A stretch of 64,000 nt of DNA. It comes from Lysinibacillus pakistanensis. GTDB lineage: Bacteria > Bacillota > Bacilli > Bacillales_A > Planococcaceae. The stretch spans positions 3,780,501 to 3,844,500 of the forward strand of contig NZ_CP126101.1 in NCBI RefSeq assembly GCF_030123245.1. Reading direction: 5' to 3'. Position numbers and translations under genes: made by a program. The notes beneath the pieces are model-generated. The model was not told the origin of the DNA and did no database searches. It saw nothing but the letters and a program-made list of their open reading frames with translations. The stretch's first letter is position 1; the number at the start of each line of letters is the position of its first letter. This document shows, in pieces, positions 1 through 8,224 of the stretch.

Positions 1-434
1 GTTATATGTGCTTCTATTCGATCTGCTTCTATTTGAGAAATCACTTCAAATTTTACAGCAGCTTCCTCACCCCTCATTCCCGTTTCAAAATTAGTCGAAG
101 TCACTTTAAAAATCCGGTGGAGTAAAGATGTATGTCGATTCACGTTTTGAATTTTAGAAAAAGGAATAGTTCGCTCAGATTTACTGAAAAATCCTTTGTA
201 AAGGTGAAATGATCTATCATCGAGTTCGTATTTATGGGTGAACCACTTCAATATAATTGATATAAGTGAAATTCCAAAAGCTAGGAAAAAAATAATCCTA
301 CCGTATATTACGAAGTTAGATTCCGAATCAGCTTTTATCACGAATAAATAAATTACAAAAAAAATGGAGTTTTTGACTAATTTCCATAAATTAAAAAGAA
401 TGAGAAGTGGATGGTATCTTTTTGTCTTCGTCAT
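1..434 (-). CDS. ydbT: PH-domain membrane protein, YdbT-like, partial
   Basis: The reading frame starts with ATG at 434 and runs off the left edge, so about 144 N-terminal residues are visible. Two hydrophobic segments (about residues 20-37 and 50-65) are followed by a bPH2-type stretch containing FFSKSERTIPFSKIQNV, which is typical of the YdbS/YdbT pair. The start overlaps the stop of the upstream gene as ATGA, so the two are almost certainly translationally coupled. In Bacillus, YdbST-like proteins are membrane proteins linked to resistance to membrane-active antimicrobials; that role is known from the family and is not shown here. Confidence 0.75.
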   Translation of the reverse strand, partial: MTKTKRYHPLLILFNLWKLVKNSIFFVIYLFVIKADSESNFVIYGRIIFFLAFGISLISIILKWFTHKYELDDRSFHLYKGFFSKSERTIPFSKIQNVNRHTSLLHRIFKVTSTNFETGMRGEEAAVKFEVISQIEADRIEAHI

Positions 435-925
435 GATTCTACTTCCTTAATTTTTGCATAATGAGCAATCTGATTCCTTAACTTAATAGCTACATCTTTA
501 GGTAGGGCAGGAATTATGTGTGATGACCCCATTGTTTCAATTGAAATTGAGCAAAGTCCATATTTTCTAAGTAACGGTCCTTGTTTAGTTGCAACCGATT
601 GAATTTTTGTCATTGGGACAAGTTGATGCTCTTCATATAATACGCCTGATTTTAATTGTAAAAACTCTTCATCTACATCATAACGCCAGTTTTTATAAAG
701 TAAAAACGGGTTGATAAATGACCAAGCTGCTCCTAGCACAGCGATCACTGTTATACCAATCAAAATCCAATCAATCCATTCTTTCCATAAAAAACGGTAA
801 TCTAAGTAAAGTAAAATCCCAATAATCATGAATCCGATTAGATTCGTGATCATTTCACTTATTAACCATACTTTGACCGCATCCTTGGATAATCTTTTTT
901 GAGGTGCATTCGTTTGAGAATACAT
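431..925 (-). CDS. ydbS: PH-domain membrane protein, YdbS-like
   Basis: 164 residues. ATG at 925 is chosen over the upstream GTG at 934 because AGGCGGTG (932-939) then sits six bases before the start. Two transmembrane segments (about residues 20-65) precede a bPH2 domain with VLYEEHQLVPMTKIQSV and a YGLCSISIETMG strand, the usual YdbS layout. It is the first gene of a two-gene unit with the YdbT-like gene, overlapping it by four bases. The pair probably forms one membrane complex; the molecular activity is unknown. Confidence 0.8.
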   Translation of the reverse strand: MYSQTNAPQKRLSKDAVKVWLISEMITNLIGFMIIGILLYLDYRFLWKEWIDWILIGITVIAVLGAAWSFINPFLLYKNWRYDVDEEFLQLKSGVLYEEHQLVPMTKIQSVATKQGPLLRKYGLCSISIETMGSSHIIPALPKDVAIKLRNQIAHYAKIKEVES

Positions 926-1643
926 AAAAATCACCGCCTATATTTTTAAACTACTATTAAGATTATTCATCCAGAATTTATATTCAAATGATGGATCTTT
1001 CTACACGAAGGACATCTAGCTTATACTAAAACTGATATAATATCACCAGCTTAGCTTTCTGAATCGGAGAATGTTTGAGCATTACGGTGATTGTTAAACT
1101 TTAGATGCTCTAAGTTCATTCATTGTGCCAATTTTAACAATCTGTCCTTCTTTCATATTTCTGTTTTTCCGATTACTAAAATACCGGATTTTCCCTTTTA
1201 TTGTTTTTTATTTCCTTCTTTTTTCTACATACTAATGATAGTTTTACCCGCTAAGTTATATAGTCATAACACCACAAATAATGGATAGAAACAATTTCAG
1301 TTGTATGTCTAGCATTCAATAATATCGCTGCAATATCGGAAATCGTTTTCATCCCTTCAACGATTTTTTCAATCTACCATTATTATAAGCGTTCTTTCTT
1401 ATCTCTTCTGAAACTCTCCCTTAATTTTTCCTTAATTCCTATATTTTTAGTTAGTGAATTATATGATTATTTAAATATCAAATTGAATAGGAGCATCTTC
1501 ATGAAAGATGCTCAATTGTCGATGATTAAACTAATACCTGGTTTAGTTGAATAGCAACAACCTTTTAGAAAATAGCTTAAAATAATATATAATGAAAAAA
1601 TTAAGTCACTCATTTTTTAAATGAATGACTTTGTATGCTTTAT
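926..1643. other. Intergenic region with a possible chemoreceptor relic
   Basis: No convincing gene. On the minus strand, 1312-1378 reads IEKIVEGMKTISDIAA and then a damaged ILLNA, which resembles the signalling hairpin of methyl-accepting chemotaxis proteins with an internal deletion. A GAGCATCTT/AAGATGCTC hairpin lies at about 1491-1513. A 65-codon plus-strand frame at 1091 has no ribosome site and low-complexity content and is not accepted. Confidence 0.3.
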
Positions 1644-3137
1644 TTACGTATGTTTCTTTTTAGTTAAAATGTGCAATAAGCCTAATAAATAATAAATTAC
1701 ACTTGTCATGATGACACTATAAAATAACACAGTGATTGAAGTTGGACCCCATACTTTCATAAACGTCCAGTTATATCCCAAAAATTTTGGGAGCATATTT
1801 GTAAGTGTCAAAATTGTTGCTACAATCAAAGAATGTATGAAAAACAACAAAATCCTTTTTATATTTAATGATGCTTTAATGCTTTGTTTTCTAACTATCT
1901 TCCTCAGGGTTTTTAGCAATAGAATGCTAAAAAGTATCCCAAAGCCGATGACAGTAACGCACAGAAACGTTACTATTTTATCCATTTTTTCGGGACCCCC
2001 AGACTGAATATTGTTAGCATTTTTCCCTCCCCACAAATCCATCACACCTTGACCTATAGCTGTTGTATAGCTAGTATTCATATTGGCCAATACAGCTACT
2101 CCTAATTGTTCATTTGGCTGCATAATGAAATATGAAGTGAATGTTGGGTTTTCTCCAGCATGGAATATATATTGATTTCGGTCTTTTTCCATGACTCCCC
2201 ATCCACTAGCATAGTATGTATCCGTATCGAAAGGCTCTACGGAGTGATCAGTAATATGTGATTCTTGAATAATTTTTTTATCAATAGAATCAATTTGATT
2301 ACTTCCTAACTGCAAGTTTAACCATTTTGCTATATCATTTGTATTGCTTATTACATATCCAGCAGGTACATTTCCACGATAGATAGGTGGTGTGTAACGT
2401 TGTTCTCTCATCAGTCCTAATTTATAGCCTGATGCCATGTCAGCAGATTTAATTTGATGAAGACCAACAAATGTATCTTTCATATCAGTTGGCTCTAATA
2501 TATGTTGTTTTATAAACTTTTCAAATGGCTGTTTTGATACTTTTTCAATAACGAGTCCCAAAACATCGTAATTAAGCGTTGCGTACTCATATGAGCTACC
2601 AGGTATACGATTCAAAGGCTTTTCAAGTAATTTTTTTACAGTCAACTCAAGAGCATTACTTTCGTTACTTTCAGGGATATCAGCTATAGTGTAAGTTGAT
2701 ATGCCACTAGTATGATATAGTAACTGATTTATTGTGATAGACTGCGGCTCCTCATTATATTTTAGTTTCAACCATGGAATGTACTTTCTGACATCATCAG
2801 AACGTTTTAACAACCCTTCCTTTTCCAATTGTAAAATAGCTAATCCTGTAAATGCTTTCGAGGTAGACCCTAGTTCAAATAAAGTATTAGAAGTAACTGG
2901 TGTTTTTGATATAACATCAGCATATCCAAAGCCTCTTTGATAGACCGTTTTCCCCTTCTCTACAATTACTAACGATAACCCTGGAATTTTACTGATTGCT
3001 CTTTGCTCTTCTATAAAACTTTCTATCTTTTTAATTTTTTCCTCTGATTCTGCCTTTACAATTGTCGGCGTAAAACTATAAAACGCTACAATCATAGCAA
3101 TTATAACCACTAACATTTTTGGTGATTTCATTTTCAT
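1644..3137 (-). CDS. Serine hydrolase, class C beta-lactamase/PBP-like family, membrane anchored
   Basis: 497 residues, ATG preceded by AAAGGAGAC. A signal peptide ends near residue 29 (VKA-E). The beta-lactamase fold follows with the nucleophile motif S91-T-S-K94 and an HAG triad at 326-328 in place of KTG. The tail (about 385-490) has four hydrophobic segments, so the enzyme domain is outside the cell and anchored by the tail. The usual second motif Y-x-N reads Y185-A-T187, so the Asn is replaced. Family members are D-aminopeptidases, esterases or carboxypeptidases; the substrate cannot be read from sequence. It stands alone on the minus strand. Confidence 0.88.
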   Translation of the reverse strand: MKMKSPKMLVVIIAMIVAFYSFTPTIVKAESEEKIKKIESFIEEQRAISKIPGLSLVIVEKGKTVYQRGFGYADVISKTPVTSNTLFELGSTSKAFTGLAILQLEKEGLLKRSDDVRKYIPWLKLKYNEEPQSITINQLLYHTSGISTYTIADIPESNESNALELTVKKLLEKPLNRIPGSSYEYATLNYDVLGLVIEKVSKQPFEKFIKQHILEPTDMKDTFVGLHQIKSADMASGYKLGLMREQRYTPPIYRGNVPAGYVISNTNDIAKWLNLQLGSNQIDSIDKKIIQESHITDHSVEPFDTDTYYASGWGVMEKDRNQYIFHAGENPTFTSYFIMQPNEQLGVAVLANMNTSYTTAIGQGVMDLWGGKNANNIQSGGPEKMDKIVTFLCVTVIGFGILFSILLLKTLRKIVRKQSIKASLNIKRILLFFIHSLIVATILTLTNMLPKFLGYNWTFMKVWGPTSITVLFYSVIMTSVIYYLLGLLHILTKKKHT

Positions 3138-3303
3138 GTCTCCTTTAGATCTAGATTTTTAATAAGCATCGGTGGGTAGAAAGAATTAATTTCCTTACAA
3201 CATCGTTTACTATAACAAGTAATTAGTACTCAAACCATCGTTTAACATGACTAAAAACAACACAACATGACAATTTTGTAACATATAATGCTATACACAA
3301 AAA

Positions 3304-3337
3304 GACCAGTACTCATTATTGAAGTGAGTCCTGGTTT
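3304..3337. terminator. Hairpin of the GACCAG...CTGGT family
   Basis: GACCAGTACTCA and TGAGTCCTGGT pair around a short loop, with an A-run before and T-rich sequence after. Close relatives lie at 6314-6346 and 15785-15818, with a looser one at 4854-4884. This copy is not next to an intact gene end, so it may be a leftover of a rearranged unit. Confidence 0.5.
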
Positions 3338-3552
3338 CAATTGTTTATAAGGCTTAAAAGTAATTCTTCCACTTGGGGTTTTTAAAGCATGATTATACTT
3401 GATCACTATAGTCAATAATAAAAGGAATGTTTGTTTGTATATATTACAGTCATCATAGTTTATAACGAGGAAATTAAAGCAGGAGTTTAGTAAGTTAATG
3501 AACAAGCTAAGCAATTCAATTCAGAACATGGAACAGATAACTATTATTGGTT

Positions 3553-3622
3553 GTCTGCTTTTTTGTATGTACTTTTATATCCTGATTTCCTAAAATGGAA
3601 ATATAGAGGAGGAATTTTAAAA
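3553..3622 (+). promoter_or_regulatory. Lipoprotein-cassette promoter and leader, copy 1
   Basis: A TGTACT box (3568-3573) lies 17 bases before TAAAAT (3591-3596), followed by AGAGGAGG and the start at 3623. The -10 box is the loop of an inverted repeat ATTTCC/GGAAAT (3585-3602). The same spacing and boxes recur in front of the lipoprotein genes at 5629 and 14387, which is the main evidence that they are functional. Confidence 0.55.
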
Positions 3623-4633
3623 ATGAAGAAAAAATTAATTTTTAGTGCAGCATTAGTATTAAGTTTAGGATTGGCAGGCTGCGGAGGAGAAAAAGCAAAA
3701 GAAGAACCTCAAAAAGAGAATGATACTAAAACTGAAGAACAACAAAAGGTTCTAGCTAAAACAGTAGATGATGTAATTAAATATTTTAAAGAAGATGGTC
3801 TAGAGCTAGGAGAAGTTTCAGATTTACCAAATGATGAATTTGGAAACATACGAAAAGAAGGTAAACGAATTTTAATTCCTTCTCTTGGCGTTGATTCAGG
3901 CGGTCGATTATTCTTATTTGATAGTGAAGAAAACTTACAAAAAGCTAAAAGTTACTACGATGAATTAGGTAATTCAGGACCCATGTTTTACTCACACACA
4001 CATCAGAGTGGCTTATTCTTAATTCAAATGAATGGCGATATGGAAGATAATGAATTCGCTAAGTACGCAGCTTCACTCGAAACAGCTGTAACAGGTTCTA
4101 CTACCATTAAAATCAAAGAAGAAAGCAAAGCAAATAAAGCAGATAATTTAACTGTAGCTAATGTTGGTGATGTAGTAAAAGACGACTTTGCTGGTACATA
4201 TACAATCACTGATTTATATGAAGCACCAACTGATAAGTATAAAAGTGCTGATGTTGAGTTTTCTATTGATGGAATTAAAACAGCTAAATTAAAGGCGGAA
4301 AATCCTGATTTGATTGAAACCGCAGCTGAAACAAATGTCCTTATTTTATCAATCACAGGTGAGAACTTATCTGATGATACTGTAAGCTTTCATCCTGACA
4401 CAGCTAAAATGACTACTGATACTAAGCGTCAAATCGAGGCGAATGTCATGATTTCTCCTTATGAATCTGAATTTATTGGAAAGGTCATTCAAAAAGGTGA
4501 GGTTATTTTTGATTTAGGAGAAGAAGGTTTAGAGGGTGTGAAGGAATTGAAATTTATATTTGAACCAACATCAAAAGATGCTAGAAAAATCGGAGAAGAA
4601 ATTACTGTTGTTGTACCAGTAAATAAAAAATAG
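3623..4633 (+). CDS. Lipoprotein of unknown function with C-terminal DUF4352/DUF5068-like domain
   Basis: 336 residues from the ATG at 3623, which follows AGAGGAGG; a longer frame from 3551 would run through the promoter and is not used. The signal peptide ends in the lipobox LAGC (residues 17-20), then a Lys/Glu-rich linker. Residues about 50-165 form an unrecognised domain. The last 150 residues hold the motif TTDTKRQI and a beta-rich pattern shared with the C-terminal part of the lipoprotein at 14387, so the two are distant paralogues there. It should be a membrane-anchored surface protein. The small membrane gene at 4669 may be co-transcribed. Confidence 0.8.
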   Translation: MKKKLIFSAALVLSLGLAGCGGEKAKEEPQKENDTKTEEQQKVLAKTVDDVIKYFKEDGLELGEVSDLPNDEFGNIRKEGKRILIPSLGVDSGGRLFLFDSEENLQKAKSYYDELGNSGPMFYSHTHQSGLFLIQMNGDMEDNEFAKYAASLETAVTGSTTIKIKEESKANKADNLTVANVGDVVKDDFAGTYTITDLYEAPTDKYKSADVEFSIDGIKTAKLKAENPDLIETAAETNVLILSITGENLSDDTVSFHPDTAKMTTDTKRQIEANVMISPYESEFIGKVIQKGEVIFDLGEEGLEGVKELKFIFEPTSKDARKIGEEITVVVPVNKK

Positions 4634-4668
4634 TCACTCAGCGGCTTTTTAATTTTAGGAGGTTATGT

Positions 4669-4872
4669 ATGAGGTTTGTAAAAGGGCTCATAGGTCTCAT
4701 ATTAATTATGGTTGGTCCTATGTTGCTAGTCATAACGATTGACGATTCTTTATTAATCAAAAATATACTTTTAAAAGTTTTAGGAACGTTTTCTATTTTT
4801 ATTGGTGCAGATATATTACATAGACAATTCCATCCAAACAAGTACAAAAAAAAGACCAGCCCGGCTAAATAA
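4669..4872 (+). CDS. Small membrane protein, unknown function
   Basis: 67 residues with a strong AGGAGGT (4657-4663) five bases before the ATG. Two hydrophobic segments (about 5-25 and 34-50) end in a basic tail (HPNKYKKKTSPAK). It lies 35 bases downstream of the lipoprotein gene. Its last codons and stop are inside a GACCAGC/GCTGGTC terminator hairpin. No family recognised; the ribosome site makes it likely to be expressed. Confidence 0.6.
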   Translation: MRFVKGLIGLILIMVGPMLLVITIDDSLLIKNILLKVLGTFSIFIGADILHRQFHPNKYKKKTSPAK

Positions 4873-4890
4873 GCTTTGCTGGTCCTCGTT
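4854..4890. terminator. Terminator overlapping the end of the 67-aa gene
   Basis: GACCAGC (4854-4860) pairs with GCTGGTC (4878-4884), followed by CTCGTTTT. An A-run on the 5' side means it could also act on the minus strand. Confidence 0.6.
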
Positions 4891-5016
4891 TTCCCTATTT
4901 AATCGATCAGTGGTCATTGTACCATTCTGCAAATCCTTCAAGTGCGATTCTTGAATAATGCCATCTTTAACCGCCTGTGCAATAAAGTTTTTTGTTTCGA
5001 GAGCTATATAATTCAT
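4890..5016 (-). pseudogene. Endolysin C-terminal fragment
   Basis: The minus-strand frame reads ETKNFIAQAVKDGIIQESH and then LKDLQNGTMTTDRL. This matches the C-terminal domain of the broken endolysin at 18462-19139 (NIIKWGVEKKHIQSQHL, then ALQNKELTTDRVLGL). There is no catalytic domain upstream. It is a phage lysis-gene scrap, lying antisense to the terminator of the plus-strand 67-aa gene. Confidence 0.6.
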
Positions 5017-5042
5017 AATCTATCAATTTTCTTCAACTGGCT

Positions 5043-5285
5043 TTAGTAGATTGGCTTTAAAATACCTACGGGAAGCCAAATACATTGTTCGTCATTCGCT
5101 TCCAAGTTATCCTTTACACATAGATAAGCATTAATTGAATCACTCACTGAATAAACAATGCTTCCTTTTTGCATGACTTTTTCAGTTTTAGAATCTATTA
5201 ATGGATAGGACTTCGCTTCGGTATCCTCTGTTACCTCATAACGTACACCTGCTTTTCTATTCCCTCTATCTACCATTCTACCCAA
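5043..5285 (-). pseudogene. C-terminal fragment of a secreted protein (paralogue of 12017-12778)
   Basis: The 80-codon frame contains AGVRYEVTEDTEAKSYPL and SKTEKVMQKGSIVYS, aligning with RGVRYELTRDEEGKGVPL and SKTERIMKKGSTVFS in the intact 253-residue protein at 12017. The first 170 or so residues and the signal peptide are missing, and the frame joins directly to a scrap of the neighbouring HTH gene. I treat it as a truncated relic. Confidence 0.65.
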
Positions 5286-5455
5286 TTCGCTAACTTACAT
5301 TGTCTGTTACTTATTGATTGTGAGAGGCTATCCCTTTCCTCTATCCAATTATAAAAAGACACAGGACGTTCATTAGAATGAGTTTCTTCTTTAAATTGCG
5401 GTTATAGGCTCCACTATTGAACGCTCTACAGCTTTACTTACGTCCCTACAAAAAT
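5286..5455 (-). pseudogene. Degenerate 3' fragment of HTH gene (paralogue of 12909-13792)
   Basis: Nucleotide-level similarity to about 12910-13095 is visible, for example TTATTGATTGTG, then GGCTATC, CTTTCCTCTA and ACAGGACGTT in the same order. Several small gaps break the frame. Together with the fragment at 5043-5285 it shows that the whole 12.0-13.1 kb block was once duplicated here and then partly deleted. Confidence 0.55.
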
Positions 5456-5559
5456 TACTGGAAATTGGGTATACGTTTGAGGAAATAAAGGAGCCTTTGA
5501 GGAAGTAATTGAACAAGCTAAACAGTCTAATAGGATCGTGAGACAGATAACTAATATCG

Positions 5560-5628
5560 GTTTTATGTTTTTTATGTACTTTTATCTTCTAATTCCCTAA
5601 AATGGAAATATAGAGGGAGGAATATTTG
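5560..5628 (+). promoter_or_regulatory. Lipoprotein-cassette promoter and leader, copy 2
   Basis: TGTACT (5575-5580), 17 bases, TAAAAT (5598-5603), then GAGGGAGG (5613-5620). The sequence from the -35 box through the signal peptide codons is nearly identical to copies 1 and 3. Upstream of it (about 5505-5560) there is also partial similarity to about 3490-3550, covering GAACAAGCTAA and ACAGATAACTA. Confidence 0.55.
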
Positions 5629-6243
5629 ATGAAAAAATTAGTATTTAGCGCAGCATTAGTATTAAGTCTTGGACTAGCAGGATGTGGAGAAACTACTACA
5701 AAAGAAGAAACACCAAAAGATGAAAAACCAGCTGCTGAAACACCAAAAGAAGATGCTACAAAACAAGAAACATCAGCACCAGCAACTAAAGAGGGGAATG
5801 GTAAACTAACTGAAGAAAAGTTTAAACAAATTAAAGAAGGTATGACATATGAAGAGGTAGTTAAAATTGTTGGTGCGGAAGGTAAAGTTCTTTCTGAAAC
5901 AGGTTCTACTGGTGAACCACATCATACAGTAATGTATGAATTTGAGACAGATGGCGTCTTGTCATCCTCTACTATGATGTTTCAAGGAGGTAAACTAATC
6001 AATAAAGCACAAATCGGAGTGGAAACATCTGATATTGAAATTACCCTTGACCAATTTAATAAGCTTGAAAATGGCATGACAAAAGAAAAAGTATTTGAGA
6101 TTCTTGGTGGTGAAGGTGCAGTCATTTCTGAATCTGGTGATGTAGTAATGTACAGCTATAATGGCACAGTTTTAGGTGGCAATGCATCGTTAATGTTCCA
6201 AGGCGGTAAATTAATGAATAAAACTCAAATAGGTTTAAAATAA
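5629..6243 (+). CDS. Lipoprotein with two BLIP-like (DUF3862/SmpA-type) repeats
   Basis: 204 residues from ATG 5629, eight bases after GAGGGAGG. The signal peptide ends in LAGC (residues 16-19), followed by a Glu/Lys/Pro/Thr linker to about residue 60. Two homologous repeats follow: EKFKQIKEGMTYEEVVKIVG... to MMFQGGKLINKAQIG, and DQFNKLENGMTKEKVFEILG... to LMFQGGKLMNKTQIG. This tandem fold is typical of BLIP-like DUF3862 lipoproteins. It is an extracytoplasmic membrane-anchored protein, probably protein-binding; the partner is unknown. The signal peptide is nearly the same as in the lipoproteins at 3623 and 14387 although the mature part is unrelated. Confidence 0.85.
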   Translation: MKKLVFSAALVLSLGLAGCGETTTKEETPKDEKPAAETPKEDATKQETSAPATKEGNGKLTEEKFKQIKEGMTYEEVVKIVGAEGKVLSETGSTGEPHHTVMYEFETDGVLSSSTMMFQGGKLINKAQIGVETSDIEITLDQFNKLENGMTKEKVFEILGGEGAVISESGDVVMYSYNGTVLGGNASLMFQGGKLMNKTQIGLK

Positions 6244-6313
6244 AAAGAAAACAGAATATGTTGTACATGATAAAATTGCTTCATTTGAAGTAAGAGAATA
6301 TTAATTACAAAAA

Positions 6314-6346
6314 GACCAGGCACTCATTTTGAAGTGAGTCCTGGTC
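6314..6346. terminator. Terminator after the BLIP-like lipoprotein gene
   Basis: GACCAGGCACTCA pairs with TGAGTCCTGGTC with one bulged base; A-rich before, ATTTG after. It belongs to the same hairpin family as 3304-3337 and 15785-15818. It could also end the convergent gene at 6395-6913. Confidence 0.7.
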
Positions 6347-6394
6347 ATTTGACTAAATGGTTAACGATTTGTTAACTTCTATATCTATTCTCTT

Positions 6395-6913
6395 TTAAAT
6401 AAAAATAGCTCGTTGAAATTGATGATGTAATACCGTATTCCCTTCTTGAGGTACTCCCGCATTATTAATCTCCCATGTGTTGAAGATTATTGGATCAGGT
6501 GGGAACATTATAAGCACTTCATAAACAGGGTCAACTGGTTGCCAAGCATTTTGTGGAGTTGCATGAACGGTGAGAAGTTTTTTAGCTGGAATGGTAAATA
6601 TAAGAGGAGTAGGTGCTTCATTAAAAAGTGAAGGTAGAGATTCTCCACATAAGAAGGCTTCTTTTGGCATCTCTTCTTGGCTACAACTTTGCCAATCTAA
6701 GACCGATATTGTCACTGTTTGAGGTGTATCTGTTTTATTCAAAAGAGTAACCACAATCATTTCCGTTGCAGGATTTCTCCATATTGCTCCTGTCGTAAAA
6801 TCATTAGGAACTCGAGGTTGAAAAGGACTACTAGAACAAATCGGACATGAAGATACTTTATTTAAACGAATTATTTTTTTATCGCAATCACAGTTACAAG
6901 AAGATTTTATCAT
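6395..6913 (-). CDS. Cys-rich N-terminal hypothetical protein
   Basis: 172 residues from ATG 6913, preceded by GGGAGTGA; the frame can be extended to 6958 but without a ribosome site. The N-terminus has CNCDCDKK and CPIC, which could bind metal or form disulfides. The middle (TEMIVVTLLNKT onward) looks like an immunoglobulin-like beta sandwich. No signal peptide is visible. I do not recognise the family. A spore-surface or exosporium-type role is possible given the Cys-rich start but is only a guess. Confidence 0.65.
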   Translation of the reverse strand: MIKSSCNCDCDKKIIRLNKVSSCPICSSSPFQPRVPNDFTTGAIWRNPATEMIVVTLLNKTDTPQTVTISVLDWQSCSQEEMPKEAFLCGESLPSLFNEAPTPLIFTIPAKKLLTVHATPQNAWQPVDPVYEVLIMFPPDPIIFNTWEINNAGVPQEGNTVLHHQFQRAIFI

Positions 6914-7052
6914 TGCATCACTCCCTTTAAATCGATTGATAATAATAGGATATGGCAATTTATCAACATGGTTTAGGAAATTTACTCAAGGAGAAATCAC
7001 AAGATAAATAAATACAAAATCACCCTTCATTTTTGGTTTTTTCCAATTAAAA

Positions 7053-7078
7053 GCCCTCCACAGATGATTGTGGAAGGC
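7053..7078 (-). terminator. Terminator of the 89-aa gene
   Basis: On the minus strand GCCTTCCACA pairs with TGTGGAGGGC and is followed by TTTTAA. A close relative lies at 19570-19595, in the equivalent place below the 94-aa gene of the other prophage relic. Confidence 0.6.
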
Positions 7079-7093
7079 ATAATGTATAAAATT

Positions 7094-7363
7094 TTACTCA
7101 GTTATATATCCTCGTACAATGTCCCAATACACACCATAAAAAACTAAACTTTCAAGATTGAATTGCTCTACTATATTCCATATTTGTTTACCTAATTCAT
7201 CACTATATTCATCATATTCCATAGTAAATCTCACATAGCAATCACCGTTAATTTGTTCTACTTTGACATTATCTATGCCTTTAGTAAGAAATAAATAATG
7301 AGCAAATTCATAAGCTTCTTTTAGATTATTTGTAAAAACTGAGTCATTTCTTAATACACTCAA
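7094..7363 (-). CDS. Small prophage-associated protein, unknown
   Basis: 89 residues with a TTG start, eight bases after GGCGGTG. Acidic and soluble with no signal peptide; a YVRFTMEYDEYSDELGKQI segment suggests an alpha/beta fold. Its upstream sequence (about 7385-7410) and downstream hairpin match those around the 94-aa gene at 19614-19898, so both occupied the same position upstream of a lysis cassette. The proteins themselves show no clear similarity. Function unknown. Confidence 0.6.
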   Translation of the reverse strand: MSVLRNDSVFTNNLKEAYEFAHYLFLTKGIDNVKVEQINGDCYVRFTMEYDEYSDELGKQIWNIVEQFNLESLVFYGVYWDIVRGYITE

Positions 7364-7397
7364 TTAAAATGCACCGCCTCTCATTCTACTTTATTCG

Positions 7398-7781
7398 ATG
7401 AAAGGGAAGGATTTCCTCTTGAACTCCTTCCATCGTTTGTGCTGTGGAGTCTAAACTTTGTTTGAAATCAGGAATAGCAGCTTCGCCATGGCATCAGCCG
7501 ATCGCTTGATGTAGTCGAGGTTATTATAAACACCTTGCGCTACCCTCGCCGGAATCCATTTAGCGACTTCTGCCATTTCTCGTGATGGTGAATGAATGCC
7601 TAGTTTTTTCTTCACCCATTCTGGAAAAAACTCAGCTGCTTAGAGTCAATGTAGCCCCTTGACCGTTTCCACCACCTCCTGGTGGCAGGTTATCCCCTGG
7701 TGGGTTTCCTTCGCCACCATCTGCGAACATTTGAATATTTAAAGGTAAAAAAGTTTTTAAATTAAATGGATTTTGATTCAT
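7398..7781 (-). pseudogene. Prophage deletion junction: scaffold-gene start fused to tape-measure end
   Basis: From ATG 7781 (after AAGGAGC) the minus strand reads MNQNPFNLKTFLPLNIQMF, then ADGGEGNPPGDN, the usual start of phage scaffold/Gp20-type proteins, and stops after about 48 codons near 7636. In another frame the following DNA reads FFPEWVKKKLGIHSPSREM, then AEVAKWIPAGVAQGVY, the hallmark C-terminus of tail tape-measure proteins. The capsid, connector and most tail genes that lie between these two in a siphovirus are gone. A further one-base frameshift lies near the end. Confidence 0.7.
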
Positions 7782-8005
7782 AATTTGCTCCTTGCCCAAT
7801 TTAATTATTCGATTGAATCCCTAAACTGTTCAAAAGTTTATTTTTCTCGTTCTTTATAGCGTCTGCGAGAATAAAGATAAAAATAAAAAGCCACTCAAAA
7901 ATGAATGACTTGTGTAGATTTATAACAAAGTTTGTTTTAATTAATACAAGAACAAGACTATAAAGCATGATTTGGAAAAAGTACAATAGGCTATCCTAGG
8001 TTTAA

Positions 8006-8224
8006 TTACCATTTCTCATTATATTTATGGTTCTTTAAATGAACGTATTCAGCATTTTTAATTCTCTTCCAACTACTAATAAAATTCAAAATAATCATAA
8101 AAATTACGAATAATACAGAACCCACCATGTAATGACCTAAGAAAAAGATAACAAACCCCGCAACCAATAATAATATCATTAATACTATTGCTAAGATTTG
8201 TAATTTCCCATTCTTATCATTCAT
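8006..8224 (-). CDS. Small membrane protein, two TM segments
   Basis: 72 residues, ATG 8224 with AGGAGG eight bases upstream. Hydrophobic segments at about residues 8-27 and 31-50, with charged ends. No known family. It stands alone between prophage scraps and has its own good ribosome site, so expression is likely. Confidence 0.65.
   Translation of the reverse strand: MNDKNGKLQILAIVLMILLLVAGFVIFFLGHYMVGSVLFVIFMIILNFISSWKRIKNAEYVHLKNHKYNEKW

Noticed and set aside
7801..7986. 61-codon hydrophobic minus-strand frame
   Set aside because: No ribosome site at the TTG or the internal ATG, very low complexity, and it contains a hairpin-like GCCACTCA/TGAATGA region.
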